This document shows, one piece after another, positions 33,900 through 44,420 of a stretch of DNA of 64,000 bases (the first letter of the stretch is position 1; each line of letters begins with the position of its first letter). Below the pieces are notes generated by a model. That model searched no databases, had not been told where the DNA came from, and worked only from the letters and a program-made list of their open reading frames with translations. Position numbers and translations under genes: made by a program. This DNA is from Cristatella mucedo (Eukaryota; Bryozoa; Phylactolaemata; Cristatellidae): assembly GCA_009760855.2 (NCBI GenBank), contig WPIO01000010.1:7513501-7577500 (forward strand), given 5' to 3'.

Positions 33900-36205
33900 C
33901 GATGCACTCAAGTGTTCATTACGAAATTTTCGGTCTCGGTTGTAAGAGCCTGAAGTAGACAGTGTTCCAATATCGAGGACCTTCGATGTGATCTCGCAAA
34001 GTGGCTGTGATTACAAGCAGTCTCTAAATATTGGGATTTTAGAAGTTATCGTTCCTTAGCACTCTGTATTTGCTTGGGCATCTACGACAGTCCTGCATGT
34101 GCCAAGATCACTTGTCCAAGCCTAGTGAAGCGCATTAGTTCTGAGGATTGCTGGCTATCGCTTGCTTTGGCTGGAAAGCAGAAACAACTCAGCACATCCA
34201 AATTTCCTGGCCTGCTTTAGAGTCGTTATCCCCTAGTAAACACGGGTTTTAAGTCGTACCCTTTCCGAGCTAAACGAGTGCTACTCTTCGTACATCGAGT
34301 CTTGCATATTCAAGTTTGCTTCGACCTCATATGCGGCCAGCGAGCGTTGGGACTTGAACTGAAGTCATCCACGCAAACATTTGTTAGCAATCTAGCTGCT
34401 AGAGGAAAATACCTATTTACCTCGCGGGTCATGCTGGGTTGCAGCTACCATGAAACCACAGGCTGGCCGCAGAGGTATGCGATAATTAATCCTATCCCTA
34501 CTGTGCATTCCCCGAAGGTAAAGCTTACAGCATTTAGCAGTGCAGTGAGTTGACTTCAGGTCACTCCTGTCCACTCTTTCACTGAACGTTTCAGCTGCGG
34601 TGCGGCAGGTAGGATCCCATAGCGAAAGTACAACGAAGCGTTCGGGCGACAAGGTTTGTGGGATGGAATGCTGCTGAGGAGGAGGAATGCAGACCGGAGC
34701 CTGCGGCACATCACTCCAGATTCGATTCCGGGGAAGCGGGTGAAGCCCTCGCCCTCAATCCGCCGCCATAGCGATCGAAGGGTCCTGGCAGTATCCTGGC
34801 AATATTGCGGAACACTTGCACAAGTTTCGCCGACTGGCTCTACTCGCGAACCCTCAGACCATTCCCAGCCTACTTTTTGCAAGTCCGCAGATAATGTTTA
34901 AGCGATAGTTATACTGACGCACGGCGGGTTAATCTAAAAGCATTAAATGCGGCGCGATTTCCCGCTCATCCTCACTCCAAGTCCAATTGCTTTCCCTTCA
35001 CCCACACCCACTTGTGGAAATGCAGTTTTCTTAAGGTACAGGTTGAATTCGCACAGATTCTATTTTGCATACCAAATCGGCCTTTTGCGATTATATATAT
35101 TAGGTGCGGCGATGCTGTTGGTTGAGAGTTGCTGGGCGAAGCGTTTTGATTTTGAGCGAAGATTTTTGACAAGTTCCGCATGTTATGGCTGACAGAGTGC
35201 ACCCGACTCGGCAAGCCCACAACAACCGTGTCATGACTGTCGAAGAAGAGAGCACAAAAGCAGCCCGCCTCTCCTCCGAAGCCAGTTTCTCAGTCAAAGG
35301 AAAGCGTGGTTCCTCGGTACGAAGCCTCAAAAGGTGATTGCCCTGCCAAAAAGTGTCAGCGGCTCCTGTTACCATAATTTTAGTTTTCTTTTTTCTACAC
35401 GTCAGGTCTTAGTCCACGAATCACTTTTCTGGGGCTTAGTTGGCAATTCGTACGCCTTCGCCGATTCTTGCGAGCCCTCCTCATTCGATCTGGATAGCCG
35501 TGACAACCAGCGCTCAGTGTCAATCGAAGCCTAGGTCGCAGTAGCTAGCAATTTATTTTATCCTGAAGTTTACAGCAGGTGATTTGCAGGAATAAGTAAA
35601 CATCGGGAGAGTGCCGTTGCTGTCGACTCGGCATTATACGCCCGCCTCAGGCAGGCCACTTCCATGATAGGTGTATTATTCGTGCGGAAAGGACTTACTT
35701 GCACTAAAACGCCCGGTTAAAAGTTCACCTCATTGGAGATGAGCTCACCTTCTATTTGGTTGCTTGCGATCCGGATAGGCTATCAAAGTACAAGCGTTCG
35801 CTGCTCAGCTTTCAAGTAGTTCGCATTCCAGGTCGATAGGTCCGTGCCCGGATGTTAACTCTAGTAGCGCAAATCGTAGCGTGTATGCAGCCTTCGAATG
35901 CAGCTCACACGTGGCCCACGCGAAAACTGCACACAGTGCGGCATTGCACAAATCCGTAACAGTGAATGCGACAGCGTTCCTGTCGTTTAAAATAAATGCA
36001 CCTGGCATCGTCTAAGAGAGCTCCTGATTGCAAAGCTTCGTTTGAGCACAACATTTCGCAGGCTGGATAGCGTGAGCAGGTCGGAAAACTACCTCACTTG
36101 AGTTTAGTCCTGAATCCGCTGATTTCCTCACCAGTTTGGGCAGTTCGGTGAGGACAGTACGCAAAAATCCACAAGTAGCATCATCACCAGCGTCTCAGCG
36201 AGGGC
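33900..36205. other. Spacer without supported gene
   Basis: GC-richer around 34550-34870 with open frames on both strands, none with a known motif. A GATTCGATTCC element near 34721 resembles a pol III B box but no tRNA or SINE body is visible. Confidence 0.4.
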
Positions 36206-36209
36206 TATA

Positions 36210-37062
36210 CGAAAAAAAAATTTGATATAGCACCCTCAGACAATTCAATCTCTTTCTAGGCACTTTACGTCAGCTGCCAAGTAAGCACGATTGAATGGTT
36301 AGTGATAGCATGCTCAATGACAACAAGCACAACATGGTTAAGGGTGATATGCAAAGGGTCAGAATGCAAGTATGGTTTGTGGCAGCATGCACAGTGTGAG
36401 CACGAATAAGCAAATAAAGGACGAGTCACGCGGACCCACTAAATGCTGTGATAAATAGATGGCTTTTTAGTTCTTTTTAAATGTGGTCAAGTCAGGGGAT
36501 GTCACGATGCGAGTCGGAAGTGAGCTCCAGGCTTTGGAAGCATACGAACTAAAGGCGCGGTCTCCAAATGATTCGAGGTTCGTACGTGGTATACGTAAGC
36601 AATTAGATCCCGGAAAGCGAGCATTACGACGCTTAGCCTGGTGGGGCAGTAGATCTGATAGGTAAGCTGGAGCAAAAGAATGAAGGGACCTGAAAGTGAG
36701 CAACAGAATCTTGAAGTCGATGCGCTGCTTGACTGTTAGCCAGTGTAGGTCAGACGGAGGTGGTGTGATATGGCAACTGCGACGCTCACGACAGACAAGC
36801 CTAGGAGCAGAGTTTTGCCCAATCTGTAAGCGCCTGATTGCACAGGCCGGTAGGCCAGCAAGCAGTGAATAACAGAAGTCGAGACGGAATGTCACAAAAT
36901 GCGTGGACCAATTTAGATGTGGTATTCCTTTCTAAGCGAGCCCGAATGTGTGCAAGATTACGTAGCTGAAAGTAGGCAGACTTGACTGTGAAACTGATAT
37001 GATTGTCGAATGAAAAGTTACTTTGGACCTGTAAATACCCAGATTTTGTGCACATGTTTCAG
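36210..37062 (-). mobile_element. LINE family B, 3' part
   Basis: The minus frame 36895-36467 is open: [56 protein letters not shown]. The hairpin tail is at 36210-36265. Best-kept carboxy-terminal region of this family here. Confidence 0.82.
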
Positions 37063-37070
37063 GCGAAAAG

Positions 37071-37232
37071 CTTAGCTGATTAATCAGCCCTGTGTCTGCA
37101 GCGGCAGACGAGCCTTTGCGGCTAGCACCACCACTTGAAGTGGGCCACACAGCAGGATCGCCCATAGCAAGACTTGAACCCACGACCTGGGTTGTGAAGA
37201 GCGTATACCTTCACCCTTGTGGTAAGACCTAG
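37071..37232 (-). mobile_element. tRNA-derived SINE, family S2
   Basis: Minus-strand copy directly next to LINE B; B-box complement CTTGAACCCACGACC. Confidence 0.7.
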
Positions 37233-37239
37233 GGGCATA

Positions 37240-38150
37240 AGAGATGCTCCATATTTACCAGAAGACAAGAGTTAGTAAGGAAGCTTCAAGCGACTAGGAT
37301 GCTGAGCCGCACACACACTAGCTTCTTGCCTAGAAGCCTGAAAAGTGCATCGATTGCAATTTTCGACATCTATTGTTGCATAATCTGTAACTCTGTGGGT
37401 TTCATGGTTCTATACTTTAAATTAACGTTTGCTGTGAGAGAGAAAATTATTTCTTAGAGGTCGCAGCACCAGCTGTGTTCAAAAGATTATAACCCGAGTT
37501 GGTTTTAAGAATGGCGAGGCTGCGGGGGCATGCAAGTTAAGGAGAAGGCGAACACAAAACGTCCGAAAGATCGTATTAGCAGATGAAATTATCCCAGGCT
37601 TGTAACTCAAGACACAATGACTGTGCTTAATTTCTATCTAAAGTACGTACGTACTGACTCGACACGGCCGGTGCACACTGTTTTGTCATGGAGAGCACTT
37701 CGTCTGTTTCATGCATCTAGATTCAAGGCAAGCTGTCTCACCTTCACTGCCCAGATTTTGGCTTCACGTCTGGCAGCACTTCGACGATCCTCCGGTCACA
37801 TCTTGCAACTGCCAATTGCAAGCGGAGAGGCTATGGCAGCCATTGCTCTATTGCCACTTTGTCAATGAGGCTGTCGAATGTTCAGACCTTACATTTTTAC
37901 TTTTCCTTTCATGGCAGCAAATTCACTCGCGACTACTCATACCAAATCGCGACTGGTCCTACTAGGTTATGTGATCCAGAGGAGATTTTGTAAGCCAAAG
38001 TGCGATGGATTCCGAATGGCAATTCACCTTTCTACCTTTTAAAGATTTCAATCGCATTTCAGTGCCTTTGCTGACGATACTGCGCAGCCTTGGTATATCG
38101 GCACAAGCATATACGCGGGTCTTGTCTGCATCTATTGCTGAAAGGCCGCC
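37240..38150. other. Spacer without supported gene
   Basis: No repeat family or coding signal that I can name. Confidence 0.4.
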
Positions 38151-38181
38151 ATGACGGGGTACGGACATTCACCCCCCCCCC

Positions 38182-38265
38182 GACATTTCCTCCCTGGGGT
38201 AGGACATTTCCCCTCCCTGGGGTAGGACATTTCCCTTCCCTGGGGTAGGGCATTTCCTCCCCTCT
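38182..38265. repeat. Tandem array of a 22-23 bp C/G-rich motif
   Basis: Three and a half units of GACATTTCCCCTCCCTGGGG type, preceded by a run of about ten C. Two units in reverse orientation occur at 38812-38860. Confidence 0.85.
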
Positions 38266-38369
38266 CGTATGAAAATGCTATGGTATAAACTGTCTTGATT
38301 ACATATCTTGTAAAAATATTATATAGTATATAATACATAACATATTCCTACATTATAGTGATTAGAAAT

Positions 38370-38665
38370 GCGGTCGCTGCAGCCCTGCTTTTCGGCAGAC
38401 CAAGTGCAGGGTTTAAGCACTGCCCCGGGCGGCCAGCAGCAGACGCTCCAGGTCGCAGCCGCAAGCACATAGCAGTATCTTCGGCCCCCCACGCCGCCAC
38501 CGCCGCCCCTCTCGGCATCGGCACCGCCGGCTACCGCCCGTCCAAACCTCGCCGTCGTCGCAGTCGCAGTCGCTGCTGCACCGGGCGTCGCGCGTCGACC
38601 GCCGCCTTCGCCGCGCTGGCCGTACCGCCTCCGTCGGTCGTGCTATCGAGTCGCCGCTTATACTG
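38370..38665. other. GC/CpG-rich island between the inverted motif arrays
   Basis: Very CpG-rich, with a 102-codon Arg/Ala-rich plus frame that is probably compositional. No recognised domain. Confidence 0.4.
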
Positions 38666-38705
38666 AGTTGATTTTATTTCAATAGAGCGTGAACGTTATT
38701 TGATC

Positions 38706-38780
<75 letters not shown>
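38706..38780. repeat. (TA)n microsatellite
   Basis: About 37 TA units with one G interruption. Confidence 0.97.
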
Positions 38781-38811
38781 TCTGTATTCTTAGTTATACA
38801 TTCATCAACTT

Positions 38812-38860
38812 TGGGGGAAATGTCCTACCCCGGCGGCGGGGAGGGGGAATGTCCTAGGGT
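38812..38860. repeat. Inverted partners of the 22-23 bp G-rich motif
   Basis: GGGGGAAATGTCCTACCCCG and GGGGGAATGTCCTAGG are reverse complements of the 38182-38265 units. A G10 run follows at about 38866. Confidence 0.8.
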
Positions 38861-38894
38861 CCACGGGGGGGGGGACGTCCGGGAGGGGGACAGT

Positions 38895-39175
38895 TGTAGT
38901 ATGACAGCGGCTCCGGCGGCGGCTGCTCTTGTGGGAGTCTCTCACGGAGACACAGCGGCTCCCACGTGCGCAGTAAACGAGACTCTCCTTTATTACTCTT
39001 AACGGGCACATCTATGGGAGCCCAATCAATCGCAGCAGACGACACGAAATACAACCTGCATTAGTGGCCCGACGCTGGACTGCTTCAATGGCTTAATTAT
39101 TGTCCACAGGTGAGGCATGTACATTAGTACCAGGTGCTTCGCTAATTACAGCAGAAGCCGCAGGCGCACACAACA
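38895..39175 (-). repeat. LTR-like repeat, copy 2 (inverted)
   Basis: The reverse complement starts TGTTGTGTGCGCC and ends CATACTACA, with an internal AATAAA, and aligns along its length with 33625-33890. A purine-rich GGGAGGGGGAC precedes it on the plus strand. Confidence 0.55.
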
Positions 39176-39179
39176 ACCG

Positions 39180-40640
39180 CCGTAACTCTGTGATTTGGCA
39201 TAAATAGCTGTTCAATGAGCAATCTGAATATGATAGTTAATGTGTCCAATGTCTGGCCGAAGCCCTAAATCTGCAGTTATCAGATTCAAAAAGGTACAGC
39301 TGTCTGAAGTATGCCAGTGGCAAGTGACGCACACAGATCACAGATTAATATTCACAGTAATTCCAGTGCCCTGCACTAGGCCATTGCCACAGCCATAGAG
39401 GCTGTGCTGCTTTCATATGTCATTGACATATATCTATCGGTCGTTCCTCTAGCAAACCTTACTTATTTGACGGACTCTCCCATGTTCCACAGCTAAAAAT
39501 TACCTACCAAATCTGGCTTGGAGGATGAGGCGTATGTTAAGATATCGAATATGTCTCACGCTGCTTTGGAAGGAAGGCTTGTCTTGACCGTTTTTACACT
39601 CACTGTAACAGTTAATGAAGGTAAAATTGATGTTGCATATGGCCCCCTTTGCTGTCCAATAGACATGCTTTTTGAAGCATTAAATAGATAATAGGAGGTC
39701 TGGATAAAAATTAAGACTGCCTTTTAATCAGCGATAGTGGCTTCAAGCTGAAGATCTGCTGCTGTGATACTACTGGCCGAGGGCGTCCCTCTCTGACAAT
39801 CCATCATTCAGTTTTGATCTCTCGCAAACAGTGAACCCTGCACCCTATAAGTATCAGTGAAATGCATTCAGAAATTTCTATTAGTATCATTAACAAGTCT
39901 CATGATTCAGACTTCAACTAAAACCCATAGAATGTACAAACTCTTTCGACGGAATAATAATCATTCAGCGCGTCCCCTGAAAGTATAAATCCTTGTGGCA
40001 ATATTAAAAAAAATTTCCTAATGATCACAAGAGCAGCTAAACTAGTTGCATAATTATAACTTAGTGTGGAATTCAGACTACAAATAAAATCATTTCTACC
40101 TTAACAAACGCGCCCAGTTAGTTGCGAAGAGAACTAACCCCTAAAAAAAGCCTTTCCAAATGATAGAGCTAATATCTAAGCAGATAGCCAACATTGAGTA
40201 CGATATATATGAAATGTAACGTACAAGATGCAGCGTACTCAATTATATACAGATGTACACATTCACTCAATCGCCAGAGGTAACCCAACTAGAATCCTAG
40301 AGGCTATAGGTGAGCTTGAGATAAAAAAATGAGATTATGATAGGCTGTATGTCAGTGAGCGTGAGAGGTAAGGCAAATCAGATTATATGAGGCTATAAGA
40401 ATGGGAGATGTTTTACACTAGCAACTAGTTATCATTAAAGAAAATTGCTTATCAGTCATTAGTATATTTGATATTGTGCGTTTGTTTCTCTTCAAAAAAT
40501 TTGCTGCTCATAAACACGAGTAAAGCAGATGAGCAAATTTGTATAATAAAGCTAGGCTGCGATGCAAAGCAAAAGACATTATCAGTTCATCAGAAGTAAT
40601 GCTTATCAAAATAGAATCACCATATACCGTTATTCCAAGA
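39180..40640. other. AT-rich spacer, nothing recognised
   Basis: No open frame, repeat family or structured element that I can support. Confidence 0.5.
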
Positions 40641-40646
40641 AAGACA

Positions 40647-40652
40647 TTTAAT
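40647..40652 (-). terminator. Candidate polyadenylation signal of the STPG2-like gene
   Basis: ATTAAA on the minus strand, about 213 nt after the stop codon. Confidence 0.25.
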
Positions 40653-40864
40653 AGTTTGTCTAAAGTCATGGCAAGCTCTTGCAAAATGGCAAATTTCAGC
40701 TATCATCCCTTTGAGAACTTCTTATTCTAGCCATACTGCTAGATGTTTTCCTCAAGGTAAGCGAAGCCACAAGCGGTGTCTGTCAGTTGTAAAAGGCAAG
40801 TTTGTGACGTCACTCGAAAACATACCAGCTGCCTGGCTTCCTACTTCGCGGTATTGTTTACCTC

Positions 40865-42526
40865 TCAGAATTCTCGGATAGCTAAGTTCTTATTAAAACT
40901 TCCTTTCCGAACTGAATCCTTCAGAAGCAGCGGATAGCTGTAGTGACCTGGACCCGGTGCACCGGTACCGGCCTCGCTGGCAAACCTCTGGGAGCGTGTC
41001 GCCATAGCACCGGATTGGTGCTTCAATGCGCTCCACCGAGGATCGTACTCGCCAGGACCAGGATTGTGAGGGTCCACTGGCCTTCGGGAAAAATCGAGGG
41101 ACGGTGCGAAGCGAGCTGAGGTGGATGTGAAGACGGATGACTCTCGATGCCGGCTAGCTGCGGAAAGCTGGCTATTGTCCAACCTGTCATTCGTAATTGC
41201 GAAAGGTTGCTTCGCTTCACCAATAGCCTCAGCGACAGCCTCATTTGACACGTTATCTTTTCCGAAACGGTGAGTTGTAGACATGAATGGCGCAGAACCC
41301 ACGATCACATGGCTTGTGGGGTCGGGGACCGAAAAGTAATGTGCGGGTCCCGGTAAGCACACTGCATCTTGACTTAGTGGCTCGATGCGAGATCCCGTGG
41401 ATCCGAAGACACCTTTTCTCGTGCTCTCTGCATAAGCCTTTTTAAGGCTATCTGTCGCAATGTCTGCAACGTTATAAGAACCTGGGCCGGGTATGACATC
41501 GGCGAGTCCGGAAAACCTCAGTGCCTTCTGCCCAAAGGGTACATCAGGAGGATTGGCACCAGTTGCCTTGCGAGCCCGAGAAGCCGATGATGTTCCGGCA
41601 TGATCGCTCTCTGACGGAAATGTTTTCATCGGCCGGCTCACGCGGCCGGTGCCAGAGCTGGATCCAAAGGGTGGATGCTCGACGGCCGTTTTGGCCAGGG
41701 AGATCAATTCTACAGCCTTGGGTTGTTGCACGAGGCCGCTATCGGCCGCAATAGTGCCGCTAGCCTCGCCTCCAGTTTTAATATGATTCTTCAAAACTTT
41801 AGAGTGATGACGAGGAAGAGCGCTCCTGGTTTTTCTATTGTTCTTATTCAGTTCTGCATCATCGCTTAGCATAAAAAACAGGGCTCGGTGATTTTCCAGC
41901 TGCCGCGAAATTTTCTCGCCATTTGCCGTTCCTAAATTTCTGTTACTCGTTCTTTTGCCCCAGTGTACACCTTTGTACGCAGAAGTCACGTGAGATACTT
42001 CCTTTTCAACGTCGTAGTACGCTGGGCCGAGGGTATTATCATATCGGGGAGCAGGCTGCTTGGTGAGAAAACCGCCTACCGTTTCTTCAAAACCGTAGGC
42101 ATCTCTGGACGATGGTATGGACGGCGCGCTGGGTTGCCGTACGAGCACCACTTTTCTACCAGGCAGAGGGCTGGATTGGGTCTCTCTCTTCAAGGTGATA
42201 ACGCGCTTCCGCTCGGGGTCATAATGTCCAGGACCTGGGGTCAGCTTCGAGGCCTCGACAAACCGCGTGGACTTGCTCGAGTAACAACCTCTTACCGGTA
42301 CGACCGCAGCCACATCGTAATGTCCTGGTCCAGGCGCTGCAATATTTGTGTCGTGCAAATTGATGTGAGTATCGCGTACACTCGTTGACATGAATGGAGC
42401 GTTCGAGTCCTGCGGCCGCTGCTGCTGGACAGCTACAGTACCGTAGCTACCAGGGCCCACCGATGGAGCCCTGGTCCTGTTCTGATCGGCTATCGATGGC
42501 CTGTGGCCTCTGTCGTATATCGACAT
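40865..42526 (-). CDS. STPG2: STPG2-like sperm-tail PG-rich repeat protein, single exon
   Basis: 553 aa in one uninterrupted frame. Sperm-tail PG-rich motifs are spread along it: VGPGSY (23), PGPGHY (65), TPGPGHYDP (96), LGPAYYDV (166), PGPGSYNV (346), LPGPAHY (391), NPGPGEYDP (488) and PGPGHYSY (524). The start MSIYDR... and the block SIPSSRDAYGFEE resemble STPG2. Such proteins are linked to flagellar/ciliary microtubules; a role here is inferred from the family. The frame is open 44 residues further up to an ATG at 42658, but 42526 has a better Kozak context (AAG before ATG) and matches the family start. The coding region lacks introns, unlike its neighbours. ODF3/CIMAP-type relatives are the alternative assignment. 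Confidence 0.85.
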   Translation of the reverse strand: MSIYDRGHRPSIADQNRTRAPSVGPGSYGTVAVQQQRPQDSNAPFMSTSVRDTHINLHDTNIAAPGPGHYDVAAVVPVRGCYSSKSTRFVEASKLTPGPGHYDPERKRVITLKRETQSSPLPGRKVVLVRQPSAPSIPSSRDAYGFEETVGGFLTKQPAPRYDNTLGPAYYDVEKEVSHVTSAYKGVHWGKRTSNRNLGTANGEKISRQLENHRALFFMLSDDAELNKNNRKTRSALPRHHSKVLKNHIKTGGEASGTIAADSGLVQQPKAVELISLAKTAVEHPPFGSSSGTGRVSRPMKTFPSESDHAGTSSASRARKATGANPPDVPFGQKALRFSGLADVIPGPGSYNVADIATDSLKKAYAESTRKGVFGSTGSRIEPLSQDAVCLPGPAHYFSVPDPTSHVIVGSAPFMSTTHRFGKDNVSNEAVAEAIGEAKQPFAITNDRLDNSQLSAASRHRESSVFTSTSARFAPSLDFSRRPVDPHNPGPGEYDPRWSALKHQSGAMATRSQRFASEAGTGAPGPGHYSYPLLLKDSVRKGSFNKNLAIREF

Positions 42527-42529
42527 CTT

Positions 42530-43312
42530 AGGATAAAGCAGGACTCCCTTTGCGGCTGAGTGCTCTTGTGGCGACGCACATCGGAGGCTGGCGTAGCTAA
42601 TGGCGAAAGCCCTAGCAACACACGTTGATCTGCGTCGTCGCTCGCTCTTCACCAGCATGAGTAGACCACATTGTAAGTAAGCTGAGAATATTCATGAAGC
42701 CAGTATGTCGTAAAGGTATACGGTTGAGGTTCCGAGACGTAAGAACAGCGTAGTCAGGCTCAGCAGGTGCTTCCGCCAACTCGCGACGCTACGGTCGCCT
42801 GGATCAAGTCACCTTGACCCTGTGAATAGGTTTCCTTTCAAGGCGCTCCAACTTGAAAGCTATACAATAGAAGTGTGTCTTATTTAATTATATTATTTTT
42901 TATTAAGTCAATCTAATCGGAGCTAATCTGAAGGGTTGGTGCGCAAAGGCAACCCCAGTGGCGGATACGCTGAGGTGGACGGCCCTCGGCTTATCTTCGC
43001 CTCATCCTTGAGCGTCCCGAGTTGCTGCTGCTGCTGCGGTTGCTGCTGTCGCTATTGGTCAGGGGTACCGCGCTAAAAGGAATACGTCAAGGTATTGTTT
43101 GAGTCTCGATCGTGTTGTAGAACTGGCTATGATGCGGCTGTCGAGTTTCTAGTCGCTTAGCAGCGGCTTCTCGTTCGCTCGCAGAGTTGGGAGCGGTCTG
43201 CCGCTCGTTAAGCGCTGCCCTTCCTGCCCCGCGAACCGACCTCCGAAGGTCAGATTCTCGATGCGTTGAGACGTTTTTTGAGCTATTGTGTGTATTATGT
43301 GCCTTTTACTAG
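42530..43312. promoter_or_regulatory. GC-rich, possibly bidirectional promoter region
   Basis: CpG-rich stretch between the minus-strand STPG2-like start and plus-strand coding-like segments from 43313. A short GCT run lies near 43022. Transcription starts cannot be placed. Confidence 0.35.
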
Positions 43313-44420
43313 GAGGCTGTCATCCGCGGCGATATCGCTGGCTATATCGCCGGCTTCGTGCACAGGCTAGTTCTCCAATGCGTCAGCGTTCGCGAGCTGT
43401 GCAAGTTCTTGTAAGTTTTACCTTCATTTAACGGCGATTCTCGGGACCGAGAGAAGTTTGACATGTCTTCCAGTGCAGCGGGTCCTAATCGGCCGAAGTT
43501 AATCGGAATGTCGGCATGCTGGTGGAGTGGGGGGGGGGCTCTAACTTCGCAGTAGTGGGCTGGTATAGGTCTAATGGTTTGCTGCGATAGGACTGGGAGC
43601 AGAAAAGCGTATGCGCTCCGATTGTTATGTGCTGCTTCCCGACACGGTCATTCCCAAGGAGTGTCCATCACGCGTGGCTGCACTTCCGCTCGCCACCACC
43701 TCGATGTTGTGGTAAGCCAGTGATGTTCGAACGCATAATTCGTCGAGTGTCCGTGCGATTTATCTGCAAGCCGCGAGAAAGCTGCCTTTCCTTGATGTTT
43801 TTGACCGCCAGTATTTCGGGACTGAGGTGCTGGGCGTGGTCTTGCAAAGGACTGCTTAGAGCTGTCGCTGCCGTGCCTACACGGTTCATTGGCAGCAAAG
43901 AGCCGGAAGGAGATCGGCTGACAGCCATACGCAAGAGGTAGGCGGTGCGGAAGGAGCGCATTATGGGTTGAGGACCTTCCGACGAGATACCTTGGACGAC
44001 GACAGCAAGACTGCTGTCAGGGCAGACCCCCGTAGGAGCTTCATGAGTGACTTTCCCCTTGTCTTCCTCGTGGCACGACTTGCCTGCACCGCACGTTAGC
44101 TTGCCGATCTTGCACGGCATTTTCCAGGATGCGCTATTTCGTAGTTCGACCAGTTGAAATCATCAATAGCCGATGCTTCCGAGACCCTGAGCCATATGTG
44201 TGACAAAGTAGCACCTGTGCTGGGCAGTGAGCAGCTCGGATCAGCTGATGCTGACGTGGCTCAAATTTGTCAGCACTCTTGGCTCTTTTATCAGCGGCGC
44301 CGCTTTGACTCTCTTCTTTCCGGCTGCTTGTCCCAATTTATACGACGAGGGTTTTCAACTGCACTGAGTGTTATTTGCGTGGGGAGTGAGCTTCGGTGTC
44401 AGACAAGCTCGGTAGGCATT
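43313..44420 (+). CDS. Unidentified candidate multi-exon gene (or eroded gene)
   Basis: Several plus-strand coding-like segments are bounded by splice consensus. The best is 43313-43410 (acceptor TGCCTTTTACTAG, donor TT|GTAAGT) encoding VIRGDIAGYIAGFVHRLVLQ and CVSVRELCKF. Another is 43591-43711 (donor TG|GTAAGC) with CYVLLPDTVIPKECPSRVAA. A third is 44145-44420 (acceptor TTTCGTAG, donor ATT|GTAAGT) with FDQLKSSIADASETLSHMCD and QICQHSWLFYQRRRFDSLL. A small exon at 43474-43519 would link the first two in phase. The path between 43711 and 44145 is unresolved; a frame with KLPFLDVFDRQYFGTEVLG there ends at 43857. I recognise no family. The place next to a CpG-rich region fits a 5' gene end; a decayed gene is equally possible. 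Confidence 0.35.

Noticed and set aside
38358-38666. 102-codon Arg/Ala-rich frame as a gene
   Set aside because: High CpG content alone gives such frames; no motif, and its place between inverted repeats favours repeat sequence.
43712-43747. A 36-nt intron linking 43711 to a frame with VRAIYLQAARKLPFLDVF
   Set aside because: The phase fits, but 36 nt is too short for a usual animal intron, so I left the path unresolved.
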